From: Blattabacterium sp. (Blaberus giganteus)
GTDB taxonomy: Bacteria; Bacteroidota; Bacteroidia; Flavobacteriales; Blattabacteriaceae
NCBI RefSeq assembly: GCF_000262715.1
Contig: NC_017924.1
Span: forward strand, 434,001-498,000
DNA length: 64,000 nt
Reading direction: 5' to 3'
Position 1 is the stretch's first letter. Every line of letters starts with the position of its first letter. The notes beneath the pieces were generated by a model that was not told where the DNA came from, made no database searches, and saw only the letters and a list, made by a program, of their open reading frames with translations. Below, in pieces: positions 1 through 8,986 of the stretch. The position numbers and the translations under genes are program-made.

Positions 1-560
1 ATATTTGTAAACATATTCATTTGCCTGTTCAATCTGGAAGTAATAAAATATTAAAATTAATGAACAGAAAATATACACGTGAAAAATATCTGTTTTTAGT
101 TAAACAAATTAGAAATATTATTCCTGAATGTTCTATATCTCATGATATTATCACTGGATTTTGTAATGAAAATGAAAGAGATCATCAAGATACCATAAGT
201 TTAATGAATGAAATAAAATATAATTATGGTTACATGTTTTCTTATTCTCCTAGACCTGGAACTTATGCATATAGAAAACTTAAAGATGATGTTCCTAAAG
301 ACATAAAAAAAAGACGATTAAAAGAAATTATTGATTTACAAATTAAACATTCATTTTATCGAATGCAAGAGCATTTAGGAAATATAGAAGAAGTTTTAAT
401 AGAAGGAGAATCAAAAAAAAATAATCAATATTGGTATGGAAGAAATACACAAAATTTAATCGTAGTCTTTCCTAAAAAATCTCTAAATATAGGAGATTTA
501 GCACATGTAGAAATAATAGATATGACATCTGCTACTTTAATAGGAAAACTTTGCAAATAA
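1..560 (+). CDS. miaB: tRNA-2-methylthio-N6-dimethylallyladenosine synthase MiaB, 3' part
   Basis: This is the C-terminal part of a radical-SAM methylthiotransferase that adds a methylthio group to i6A37 in tRNAs reading UNN codons. The reading frame is open to the window edge (first full codon at base 3), so the start and the cysteine-rich N-terminal and radical-SAM motifs lie outside. The visible part begins with ICKHIHLPVQSGSNKILKLM, the typical MiaB segment. It continues through the end of the radical-SAM barrel and finishes with a TRAM RNA-binding domain in about the last 65 residues (from MQEHLGNIEEVLIEGES). The modification substrate i6A is made by MiaA, also in this window (19621-20559). 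The sigma-54 activator follows after 9 bases, so the two are probably co-transcribed. The related RimO is less likely because of the QSGSNKILKLMNRKY sequence. Confidence 0.93.
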   Translation, partial: ICKHIHLPVQSGSNKILKLMNRKYTREKYLFLVKQIRNIIPECSISHDIITGFCNENERDHQDTISLMNEIKYNYGYMFSYSPRPGTYAYRKLKDDVPKDIKKRRLKEIIDLQIKHSFYRMQEHLGNIEEVLIEGESKKNNQYWYGRNTQNLIVVFPKKSLNIGDLAHVEIIDMTSATLIGKLCK

Positions 561-569
561 AAATAAAAC

Positions 570-1820
570 ATGGAATCTGTTTCTGTCCAAAATATAAAAC
601 AAAAATTTGGAATCATTGGATATGATTACGCTTTACATAGAGCATTAGAAAAGGCTATACAAGTTTCATCCACTGATATTTCAGTGTTAATTCTTGGAGA
701 AAGTGGAGTAGGTAAAGAATTTATTCCAAAAATTATTCATCAATATTCTTGTAGAAAGCATCATGCATATATTGCAGTAAATTGTGGAGCAATTCCAGAA
801 GGAACTATTGATAGTGAACTTTTTGGACACGAAAAAGGTTCTTTTACAGGAGCCACAAGTATGCGAAAAGGTTATTTTGAGGAAGCCAATGAAGGAACCA
901 TTTTTTTAGATGAAGTTGGAGAACTTCCACTTACTACGCAAGTTCGTCTTCTTAGAATATTAGAGTCTGGAGAATTTATTAAAGTAGGATCTTCTAAAAT
1001 TCAAAAAGCTAATATTCGTATTGTTGCTGCTACGAATTTGAATATGATAGAATCCATACAAAAAGGAAAATTTAGAGAAGATCTATATTATCGTTTAAAC
1101 ACAGTACAAATTAATCTTCCTCCTTTACGTTTTCGTAAAAATGATATTAAATTTTTATTTAAAAAATTTTCTAACGATTTTGCAGAAAAATACCATATGC
1201 CTCCAGTAACACTTACTGAAGAATCTTTAAAATATTTGGAAAATTATTCTTGGCCAGGTAATATAAGGCAATTGAAAAATCTCACGGAACAAATTTCCGT
1301 AGTTGAAACTAAACGTGAAATTTCTGTAGAAAAATTAAAAGAATATATTCCAGAAAATATTCCATCGATATCTTTTTCTAATCAGAATGTAATAGAAACA
1401 TCTTTTCATGATAGAGAAAGAGATTTTCTTTATAAAATTTTATTTGATATGAAAAAAAATTTCAACAATTTAAAAAATATTACTTTTCAATTAATTAAAA
1501 ATAATTCAAATACTAGATTTATTGAAAAAAATCAACAACTTATGGAAAAAGTTTTTGGAAAAATGATTTTTAATAGAAATAGAGATGATTCCATTTTCAG
1601 ATTAGAAGATTCATCTAAATCTGAAGAAGATTTAGATTATGAAGAAGTAGAAGAAAATTTATCCAAAAACGAGTTATCTTCTTTTTCTTTACAAAAAAAA
1701 GAAATTGAATTTATTCAAAAAGCTTTGAAAAAAAATAATGGAAAAAGAAGAAAAGCAGCAAAAGAATTAGGAATTTCAGAAAGAACATTATACAGAAAAA
1801 TTAAACAGTATGGCTTATAA
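570..1820 (+). CDS. sigma-54-dependent transcriptional activator (AAA+ / Fis-type HTH)
   Basis: This is an enhancer-binding protein that uses ATP to open promoters bound by RpoN-RNA polymerase. Seen: an AAA+ domain from about residue 15 with Walker A GESGVGKE (43-50), the sigma-54 contact loop as GSFTGA (90-95, a variant of GAFTGA) and Walker B IFLDE (111-115). A long Lys/Asp/Glu-rich linker follows (about 270-380), then a Fis-type helix-turn-helix in the last 27 residues (RKAAKELGISERTLYRKIKQ). There is no receiver, PAS or GAF domain, since the AAA+ domain starts almost at the N-terminus. Activity may therefore be set by level or by an unseen partner. The last 11 bases overlap lptE. A sequence matching a sigma-54 promoter lies downstream, before groES (2659-2675), making groESL a plausible target. 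The rpoN gene is not in this window. Confidence 0.93.
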   Translation: MESVSVQNIKQKFGIIGYDYALHRALEKAIQVSSTDISVLILGESGVGKEFIPKIIHQYSCRKHHAYIAVNCGAIPEGTIDSELFGHEKGSFTGATSMRKGYFEEANEGTIFLDEVGELPLTTQVRLLRILESGEFIKVGSSKIQKANIRIVAATNLNMIESIQKGKFREDLYYRLNTVQINLPPLRFRKNDIKFLFKKFSNDFAEKYHMPPVTLTEESLKYLENYSWPGNIRQLKNLTEQISVVETKREISVEKLKEYIPENIPSISFSNQNVIETSFHDRERDFLYKILFDMKKNFNNLKNITFQLIKNNSNTRFIEKNQQLMEKVFGKMIFNRNRDDSIFRLEDSSKSEEDLDYEEVEENLSKNELSSFSLQKKEIEFIQKALKKNNGKRRKAAKELGISERTLYRKIKQYGL

Positions 1821-2304
1821 AAAAATTTTTTTTGTTTTTATTTTATTTTTTATAGTTAGTTGCTATGATTCTTCTGTTTCATCATTTTTTGATGAAAAAA
1901 AAACAATAGAAATAGGAAAATTTTCAGAAGTAGTTAATATACCTAAAAGATCTATTTCCTTAGATTTTAAAAAAAATATTGAAGATTATATAATGAAACA
2001 CAATCCTCACAATTTAGTAATAAAAAATGGAGATGTTGTTTTAGAAGGTATATTTTTGAATTATGCAATTATTCCAATAGAAAATTATCCATTAAAAAAA
2101 ATTAAGGTTACAGCAAAAATATATTATATAGATAATTTAGAACCAGAAAAAAATTGGGAAAAATGTTTTGTTGTATCTGAAGAATTTTACAATAAAAAAA
2201 ATTTTTTTTCAAAAGAGATTATTGACAAAATCATAAGTAAGTTAACAGTTCAAGTATATCGAAAAATATTTTATGATTACAAAAATACGATAATAATTGA
2301 ATAA
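1810..2304 (+). CDS. lptE: LptE-family outer-membrane LPS-assembly lipoprotein
   Basis: This is a small predicted lipoprotein. It has a hydrophobic signal segment (residues 5-17) and a lipobox IVSC with the lipidated Cys at residue 18, followed by about 146 periplasmic residues. In Flavobacteria the gene between the sigma-54 activator and secG is the LptE component, which plugs the LptD barrel for LPS export to the outer leaflet. The assignment rests mainly on that position, the size (164 residues) and the lipoprotein signal; sequence similarity by eye is weak. It starts with ATG inside the 3' end of the activator gene (11-base overlap), which implies translational coupling. The neighbouring kdsC-like gene (4760-5269) also points to a lipid A/KDO outer membrane. 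Confidence 0.7.
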   Translation: MAYKKIFFVFILFFIVSCYDSSVSSFFDEKKTIEIGKFSEVVNIPKRSISLDFKKNIEDYIMKHNPHNLVIKNGDVVLEGIFLNYAIIPIENYPLKKIKVTAKIYYIDNLEPEKNWEKCFVVSEEFYNKKNFFSKEIIDKIISKLTVQVYRKIFYDYKNTIIIE

Positions 2305-2364
2305 TTAATTGAATTCAATCATACATACATAATTAATATTAATTATTTATAATTTATAATTATA

Positions 2365-2619
2365 ATGGAAAATATATCTATAATCATGTTTGGTTTTTTT
2401 ATTATTGTAATATGTATTTTACTTATACTGGTAATATTAATACAAAACCCTAAGAAAGAAAGTATTCACCAATCTTTTATGGAAAAAAATTTTAGATTTT
2501 TTGGAATCAAAAGAACAAATACATTTTTGGAAAACGTGACTTGGTTTTTATCCATTATTATATTTTTTTTGACTCTATTTTTTAATTTTTTATTAAAATC
2601 AAAAATAAATATGTCATAA
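2365..2619 (+). CDS. secG: preprotein translocase subunit SecG
   Basis: SecG is an accessory subunit of the SecYEG channel in the inner membrane. The 84-residue protein has two hydrophobic segments (about residues 4-26 and 58-78). They are joined by a short polar loop containing the SecG hallmark LIQNPKKES, close to the family's usual IQ.xKG region. Length and two-helix topology fit the family. It lies between lptE (60-base gap) and groES (102-base gap), the usual flavobacterial order. SecE (34477-34662) and YajC (8645-8986) are also in the window. The stop codon is embedded in a perfect palindrome (2611-2625) that may be a regulatory site for the downstream promoter. Confidence 0.88.
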   Translation: MENISIIMFGFFIIVICILLILVILIQNPKKESIHQSFMEKNFRFFGIKRTNTFLENVTWFLSIIIFFLTLFFNFLLKSKINMS

Positions 2620-2625
2620 TGACAT
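2611..2625. promoter_or_regulatory. perfect 15-bp palindrome, candidate activator binding site upstream of groESL
   Basis: ATGTCAT-A-ATGACAT is a perfect inverted repeat with 7-bp arms and a single central base, overlapping the secG stop codon. Its centre is about 43 bases upstream of the -24 GG of the sigma-54-like promoter before groES, so roughly at -68 from the predicted start. Enhancer-binding proteins with Fis-type HTHs bind dyads of this kind, and the only such protein here is encoded at 570-1820. The role is inferred; only the palindrome and its position are observed. It could also occur by chance in AT-rich DNA. Confidence 0.35.
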
Positions 2626-2658
2626 TTAATATTTATTATAAATTTAAAATTTTTCCAT

Positions 2659-2675
2659 TTGGCATGTTTTTGGCT
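2659..2675 (+). promoter_or_regulatory. sigma-54 (-24/-12) promoter candidate for groESL
   Basis: TTGGCATGTTTTTGGCT matches the sigma-54 consensus YTGGCACG-N4-TTGCW at 11 of 13 specified positions. The invariant GG (2661-2662) and GC (2673-2674) are separated by exactly 10 bases, as RpoN promoters require. The predicted transcription start is near 2686, leaving a leader of about 36 bases before the groES ATG. I found no second match with this spacing in a by-eye scan for TGGCA and TGCCA in the window. No CIRCE (HrcA) inverted repeat is visible before groES, so this is the best candidate control element for the chaperonin operon. Confidence 0.6.
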
Positions 2676-2721
2676 CATGAATAAATAATTAGAATCATTA
2701 ACCTTAAAAATTATTTATAAT

Positions 2722-3000
2722 ATGAGGGAAGTTAAGATTAAACCTTTAGCAGATCGTGTTCTTGTACAACCAGATCCTGCAGAAACAAAAACTGCTTCAG
2801 GAATTATTATTCCTGATACAGCAAAAGAAAAACCACAAAAGGGGACTATAATAGCAGTAGGTAAAGGAAAAAAAGATGAACCTATGAATTTAAAAGAAGG
2901 AGATAGAATTTTGTACGGTAAGTATTCTGGTACAGAATTGAAATGGGAAGGAGAAGAATATCTCATTATGCGAGAATCTGATGTTATAGCTATCATATGA
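2722..3000 (+). CDS. groES: co-chaperonin GroES
   Basis: GroES is the heptameric lid of the GroEL folding chamber in the cytoplasm. The 92-residue protein opens with [20 protein letters not shown], typical of the family. It carries the mobile loop ([18 protein letters not shown], about residues 22-39), which docks to GroEL, and ends with [14 protein letters not shown]. Length is normal. It is followed after 46 bases by groEL, forming the standard groESL operon. The leader contains a sequence matching a sigma-54 promoter. Symbionts with reduced genomes commonly over-express this chaperonin to buffer unstable proteins, so its control is of interest. Confidence 0.97.
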   Translation: MREVKIKPLADRVLVQPDPAETKTASGIIIPDTAKEKPQKGTIIAVGKGKKDEPMNLKEGDRILYGKYSGTELKWEGEEYLIMRESDVIAII

Positions 3001-3040
3001 TTCATGTATAACTTTATTAGGTAAATTCATTAAAATTTAA

Positions 3041-4690
<1,650 letters not shown>

Positions 4691-4712
4691 TGAAAATGAA
4701 TAAGTTAAGTTA

Positions 4713-4748
4713 AAAAAAATAGTGTCTCAGAAAAGACACTATTTTTTT
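4713..4748. terminator. rho-independent terminator between groEL and the convergent kdsC-like gene
   Basis: A stem AGTGTCT / AGACACT (4721-4727 with 4734-4740), extended by AAAAAAT / ATTTTTT pairing, encloses a 6-base loop. A run of T flanks it on the groEL side and a run of A on the other, so it could work in both directions. It lies 23 bases past the groEL stop and 12 bases from the 3' end of the kdsC-like gene on the opposite strand. Confidence 0.85.
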
Positions 4749-4759
4749 ATAAAATAAAA

Positions 4760-5269
4760 CTAAAACCAATTTTTCTGAATTTTCAAAGTTTGTTCAATAA
4801 CGTCTCTTACGCATCCTCTTCCTCCTCTTTTAGGTGAAATATATTTAGATATATCCTTAACTTCCTGAACTGCATCTATTGGAGAACAGGGTAAAGCTAC
4901 TGATTTCATAATCTCAATATCAGGAATATCATCTCCCATATAGAGAACTTTTTTTTTAGTAATATTTAATATATTACAATATTCATCTAAATATTTTTTC
5001 TTATTATCTACTCCTTGATAAATATAACGAATATTTAAACCTCTCAATCGTTTAAAAACCATTAAATCAGATCCTCTTGTTATGATACATAAATTATACC
5101 CTTTTTTTTTTGCCAATTGCATTGCATATCCATCTTTGGCAAACATTTGTCTAACCAGATTTCCATCTGGAAATAAATTAAAAGTACAATTTGTCAATAC
5201 TCCATCTACATCAAATATGAAAGTATTAATATCATTCATTATACTTATATAATTTTCCATATATTTCAT
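4760..5269 (-). CDS. kdsC: HAD-family phosphatase, 3-deoxy-D-manno-octulosonate-8-phosphate phosphatase (KdsC type)
   Basis: This is predicted to dephosphorylate KDO-8-phosphate to KDO, the inner-core sugar of LPS. The 169-residue protein has HAD motif I DVDGVLT with the nucleophile and acid Asp at about residues 20 and 22, motif II Thr in CIITRGSD, a conserved Lys in VDNKKKYLDEY, and motif III GDDIPDIEIM. The C-terminus has GGRGCVRDVIEQTL, the GGxGAVRE tail typical of KdsC that closes the active site of the tetramer. The start is uncertain: ATG codons at residues 1, 4 and 11 are all possible. It may not share a transcript with the DUF3276 gene upstream because a 109-base gap separates them. 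Confidence 0.88.
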   Translation of the reverse strand: MKYMENYISIMNDINTFIFDVDGVLTNCTFNLFPDGNLVRQMFAKDGYAMQLAKKKGYNLCIITRGSDLMVFKRLRGLNIRYIYQGVDNKKKYLDEYCNILNITKKKVLYMGDDIPDIEIMKSVALPCSPIDAVQEVKDISKYISPKRGGRGCVRDVIEQTLKIQKNWF

Positions 5270-5378
5270 TATACATCAATAAAATAGCATCTCCTTTTGT
5301 TTTATAACAAAAAACATCTATTCCAACACACAAAAAAAATATCATTACGACATATGAATCAATTAGATTTAAAAAAAT

Positions 5379-5774
5379 TTAAATATCCTCAAAATTAATA
5401 TTTGTGAAATTTTTTATCTCTGAGGTTTTTTTTTGTTGTCCATCCTTGATTTCCTGATTGTATGTAGTATGATTTTTAAAATCTTTTTGATGACGTTCTG
5501 AAATTACTTCTCTTCCTTTTTCATTAATAATGAATCGAATCATATCGTCAAGTATACTTTGAAACTTTGAGAAATCTTCTTTATACAAATAAATTTTGTG
5601 TTTTTTATAAGTTACTTCTCCTGTTTCGGAAAAATTTTTCTTACTTTCAGTTATAGTCAAATAATAATCACCAGCTCTTGTTTCTCTCGCATCAAAAAAA
5701 TAAGTGCGACTACCAGTTTTTAGAGTACGTGAACAAATTTCATTTCTTTCTTTGATGTTTTCTTTTTCGTCCAT
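5379..5774 (-). CDS. DUF3276 / PUR-alpha-like nucleic-acid-binding protein
   Basis: This 131-residue protein is of the DUF3276 family, which is almost confined to Bacteroidetes. The family has a PUR-alpha-like fold thought to bind single-stranded DNA or RNA. Seen: the N-terminal core CSRTLKTGSRTYFFDARETR (about residues 14-33), then DYYLTITESKK and HKIYLYKEDFSKFQSILDDM, and a basic, poorly conserved C-terminal tail from about residue 95. The exact job is unknown. A TAnnTTTG box (5803-5810) sits 29 bases upstream of the ATG, so it probably has its own promoter. Its retention in a reduced genome suggests a housekeeping role. Confidence 0.85.
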   Translation of the reverse strand: MDEKENIKERNEICSRTLKTGSRTYFFDARETRAGDYYLTITESKKNFSETGEVTYKKHKIYLYKEDFSKFQSILDDMIRFIINEKGREVISERHQKDFKNHTTYNQEIKDGQQKKTSEIKNFTNINFEDI

Positions 5775-5802
5775 TTCAATATATATTATAATCCTAATTA
5801 AG

Positions 5803-5810
5803 CAAATCTA
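5803..5810 (-). promoter_or_regulatory. Bacteroidetes-type -7 box upstream of the DUF3276 gene
   Basis: TAGATTTG on the minus strand fits the Bacteroidetes -7 consensus TAnnTTTG and lies 28 bases before the ATG at 5774. No clear -33 TTTG at the right spacing was seen. A box this short also occurs by chance about once per kb in DNA of this composition. Confidence 0.4.
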
Positions 5811-5849
5811 AACAAAAAAAATGGTCCATACTATTTTTATTATAATTAT

Positions 5850-7586
5850 TCAAAATAAATTTTTATAAATATTGTGATTTTCTATTTTTGATATTTTTCC
5901 ATTTTTCAAAACAATAAATAAATCAAACTCCGAAATATAAGAAATATCATGAGTTATAATGATAATAGTGCTACATCTCATTTCTTTTTTGAGATAACGA
6001 AGAATTAATTTTCTAGTTTTCTGATCTATAGCAGAAAAACTATCATCAAATATAATAATTTTTGGATTTCTTATTATAGCTCTAGCTATACATATTCTTT
6101 GTTTTTGTCCTCCAGATAAAGTAATTCCTCTTTCTCCTATAATAGTTTCATATCCATTTTTGAAATTTAAAATTTCATTTTCTATCATAGCAATTTTAGC
6201 TGCATCATATACTTTACATGGAGTTACTTTTCCTACACTTCCTAAAGCTATATTATTATAAATAGAATCTGAAAAAAGAAAAGATTCTTGAGGAACATAA
6301 CCTATATTATTTCTAAAATTATATAAATTGTGATTTTTTAAAGATAAATTATCTATTAATATTTCTCCTTGATTTGGATCATAAAAACGGGAAATTAATC
6401 TTCCTACAGTTGTTTTACCTGATCCTGTTTCTCCTGTTAAAATCAAAGTTTTTCCTTTCATCAAACTAAAGGATATTTTTCTAATTGTATGATTTTGATT
6501 ATTCTTGTTTTTATAATTACAATAAAAAAAACTCACATTTTTAAATTGAATTCGTCCAAATATTTTTGTTTTTATAAGATTATTATTTAATATTTCAGGT
6601 TTTTCTTTCAAAAATTCACTAATACGAATTTGCGATACTTTAGCTTTTTCTGAAATAGAAACAACCCACCCTAATATAATAAAAGGAAAAATTAAAACAT
6701 TTATATATGTGAAAAATTCAGCAATAGTTCCAATTTCTTTTATTTCTCCTTCAAAGAATTTTTTTCCTCCAAAAAAAAGAATTAACAAATGACAAATTCC
6801 TATAAAAAATATAATAACAGAAGATAATATAGTGTCAATTTTAGCTAATTCTATATTTTTTTTTTGATATTTTAATATAATTTTTTTATGTTTTTCTTGA
6901 AAAAAAGCTTCTGATACAAATGATTTAATAACGTGAATTCCTGAAAAGGTTTCCTGTACAAAAGAACAGATAATAGATTGAAAATTTTGAACTTCTTTAC
7001 TCTTATTAGTGATATAAACACTAATATAATAAATAGAAATAAAAAGAATAGGAATAGGTAAAATGACATAAAAAGTCAACATTTTGTTAATCCGTAACAT
7101 TTGCATAAATACCATAAAAAAAAGAATAATCAAATTTAAAAAATACATTATTCCAGGGCCTATATATTGTCTTATAAAAGAAACATCTTCTGTAAGACGA
7201 TTCATTAAATCCCCTGTAGAATTTTTTTTATAAAAAGATAAACTCAATTTTTGATAATGTGAAAAAATTTCATTTTTTATATCAAACTCTATCATTCTAG
7301 ACGTAGTAATTATGCATTGTCGCATATGATATTTCACAAATCCACCTATAATTGGGACTATTAATATAATACTGGTATAAATACAAATCTCTTTTTTTAA
7401 AGAAAAAGAATCTGATGTATTAGAAAAATTCGTAAACAGATTTTTTATGGTATTAACTGATTTTCCAATATAAGGAATAGGAAGTAAAGTTAAAATATTT
7501 GATACTAAAATTAATAAAAATCCTACACACAAACGAAATTTGTACTTTTGACAATATCTTTTGCTAAAAGCAAATAAACCACTCAT
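5850..7586 (-). CDS. ABC exporter half-transporter (MsbA/MdlB-like, fused permease-ATPase)
   Basis: An inner-membrane exporter half-molecule of about 578 residues: six transmembrane helices in the first 310 residues, then an ATPase domain. Seen: Walker A GETGSGKTT near residue 390, Q-loop IGYVPQESF, signature TLSGGQKQR, Walker B IIIFDDSFSAID and H-loop IITHDIS. The catalytic Glu after Walker B is Asp (DDS rather than DEA), as found in the weak site of heterodimeric exporters, so a partner half may exist elsewhere. Substrate unknown; lipid or lipid A flipping is possible by analogy with MsbA. I use the ATG at 7586; a GTG three codons upstream (7595) is in frame. It stands alone, divergent from nusB. 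Confidence 0.85.
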   Translation of the reverse strand: MSGLFAFSKRYCQKYKFRLCVGFLLILVSNILTLLPIPYIGKSVNTIKNLFTNFSNTSDSFSLKKEICIYTSIILIVPIIGGFVKYHMRQCIITTSRMIEFDIKNEIFSHYQKLSLSFYKKNSTGDLMNRLTEDVSFIRQYIGPGIMYFLNLIILFFMVFMQMLRINKMLTFYVILPIPILFISIYYISVYITNKSKEVQNFQSIICSFVQETFSGIHVIKSFVSEAFFQEKHKKIILKYQKKNIELAKIDTILSSVIIFFIGICHLLILFFGGKKFFEGEIKEIGTIAEFFTYINVLIFPFIILGWVVSISEKAKVSQIRISEFLKEKPEILNNNLIKTKIFGRIQFKNVSFFYCNYKNKNNQNHTIRKISFSLMKGKTLILTGETGSGKTTVGRLISRFYDPNQGEILIDNLSLKNHNLYNFRNNIGYVPQESFLFSDSIYNNIALGSVGKVTPCKVYDAAKIAMIENEILNFKNGYETIIGERGITLSGGQKQRICIARAIIRNPKIIIFDDSFSAIDQKTRKLILRYLKKEMRCSTIIIITHDISYISEFDLFIVLKNGKISKIENHNIYKNLF

Positions 7587-7688
7587 ATAATACACAAAAA
7601 TACAAACTTTTTAAGTTTTGATTTTTTATTTATATAATTGTACGAAAAATTTTGTTGTGTATAAAAATCAACATTATTATAACAAAAA

Positions 7689-8621
7689 ATGTCAATAAGA
7701 CGACACTTTAGAATAAGAAGTTTACAATTTTTATATGCTCAACATTTATCTAAAATGGATTCAAAAAAAGTTGAAAAAAATATGCTAAAAAGTATTGAAT
7801 CATTACATCATATGTATATTTTTCTTCTTTATTTAATTTTAAAAATTAGAGAAAATGCTATAAATTTTAATAATAAAACAGCCATTATTCAAAAATTTGC
7901 ATACAATTCAGTAATAAAAATACTATCTAAAAATAAATATTTGATAGAAGAATATCATTCAACAAAAAATTCTGTAAAAATTTTATGGAATCAACAAGAC
8001 AAATATATTTTTATGTTGTTACAAGAAATGCAAAAAAAACCAAATTTTTGCAAAAAATATTATAAAGAATCCTATTCTTCTTTCGATTCTTTCGAAGAAG
8101 AAAAAACATTTTTAATAAAATATTATAAAAATTTTTTTATTCCAAATAAAAAATTAGTGGAATATATAGAAGATTTATATTACATTAATGGAGAAGAAGA
8201 TTTATATATAGCTCATACGATGGTATGCAAAACTTTACAATTTATCAATCTTTCTACACCTAAAAATTTTAAATTATACAATATTTATAAAAACAATGAA
8301 AACAAAAAATTTATCATCAGTTTATATCGAAATACAATTTTTCACAAAGACGAATTTAATAATTTAATTAATAATACATCAAATAACTGGGATATAAAAA
8401 GAATAGCAATTATAGATTTGATTATATTACAAATGGCAATTTGCGAATTTTTATATTTTCCAAACATACCTCCTAAAGCAACTATGAATGAATATATAGA
8501 AATTACAAAAATTTTTTGTATGGAAAAAAGCAAAATTTTTATTAATGGAATATTAGATAATATATTTAAGTTTTTGTATAAAAAAAATAAAATATTCAAA
8601 ATAGGAAAAGGACTTATGTAA
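7689..8621 (+). CDS. nusB: transcription antitermination factor NusB (long flavobacterial form)
   Basis: NusB binds boxA RNA with NusE (S10) during rRNA antitermination. The recognisable NusB fold is in the C-terminal third (from about residue 235): NWDIKRIAIIDLIILQMAIC, then FLYFPNIPPKATMNEYIEI and FINGILDNIFKFLYK. The total length, 310 residues, is about twice that of E. coli NusB. Flavobacterial orthologues carry the same kind of N-terminal extension, which begins MSIRRHFRIRSLQFLYAQ, resembling the normal NusB N-terminus RRRARELALQALY. The protein therefore looks like a NusB with an insert between its first helix and the rest. It begins the nusB-yajC-coaE-thx run. Confidence 0.9.
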   Translation: MSIRRHFRIRSLQFLYAQHLSKMDSKKVEKNMLKSIESLHHMYIFLLYLILKIRENAINFNNKTAIIQKFAYNSVIKILSKNKYLIEEYHSTKNSVKILWNQQDKYIFMLLQEMQKKPNFCKKYYKESYSSFDSFEEEKTFLIKYYKNFFIPNKKLVEYIEDLYYINGEEDLYIAHTMVCKTLQFINLSTPKNFKLYNIYKNNENKKFIISLYRNTIFHKDEFNNLINNTSNNWDIKRIAIIDLIILQMAICEFLYFPNIPPKATMNEYIEITKIFCMEKSKIFINGILDNIFKFLYKKNKIFKIGKGLM

Positions 8622-8644
8622 GTTTATTCAAAATATTACATTTT

Positions 8645-8986
8645 ATGTTTTTTTCATTACAACAAAATTCGATTGCAAACACCATTTGGATGTTTGTATT
8701 AATTTTTATTATATTTTATTTTTTCATGATACGTCCTCAAATAAAAAAGCAAAAAATTGAAAAACGATTTCAGGAAAATTTAAAAATAGGAAATCATATA
8801 GTGACAAACTCAGGAATACATGGAAAAATCATAAATATTACAGATTATTTTTGTATTCTAGAAACTATTACAGGAAAAATAAAACTTGAAAAAAATACAA
8901 TATCAAAAGAATTAACTCAATTACGTTATGGTAATAGTACCAACAACATTTCTACTATAGAGTATGATAAAAAAAACAGAAAATAG
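8645..8986 (+). CDS. yajC: Sec translocase accessory protein YajC
   Basis: YajC is a small inner-membrane protein associated with SecDF and the SecYEG channel. The 113-residue protein has one transmembrane helix (about residues 14-32) ending in the family hallmark FFMIRPQIKKQKIEKRF. A cytoplasmic segment with KIGNHIVTNSGIHGKI (the YajC DxVVTxGGIxGxV motif) and ITGKIKLEKNTIS follows. It lies 23 bases after nusB, and its 3' end overlaps coaE by 23 bases, an order shared with other Flavobacteria. SecG and SecE are also in the window. Confidence 0.9.
   Translation: MFFSLQQNSIANTIWMFVLIFIIFYFFMIRPQIKKQKIEKRFQENLKIGNHIVTNSGIHGKIINITDYFCILETITGKIKLEKNTISKELTQLRYGNSTNNISTIEYDKKNRK

Noticed and set aside
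2620..2721. CIRCE element upstream of groES
   Set aside because: No TTAGCACTC-N9-GAGTGCTAA type repeat is present; the only structured elements are the ATGTCAT palindrome and the sigma-54-like promoter.
5232..5345. Minus-strand 37-codon frame between the DUF3276 stop and the kdsC-like gene, in frame with DUF3276 past its TAA
   Set aside because: It overlaps the kdsC 5' end in another frame, has no recognisable motif and is short enough to arise by chance in AT-rich DNA. It could be a decayed gene remnant, but nothing supports this.
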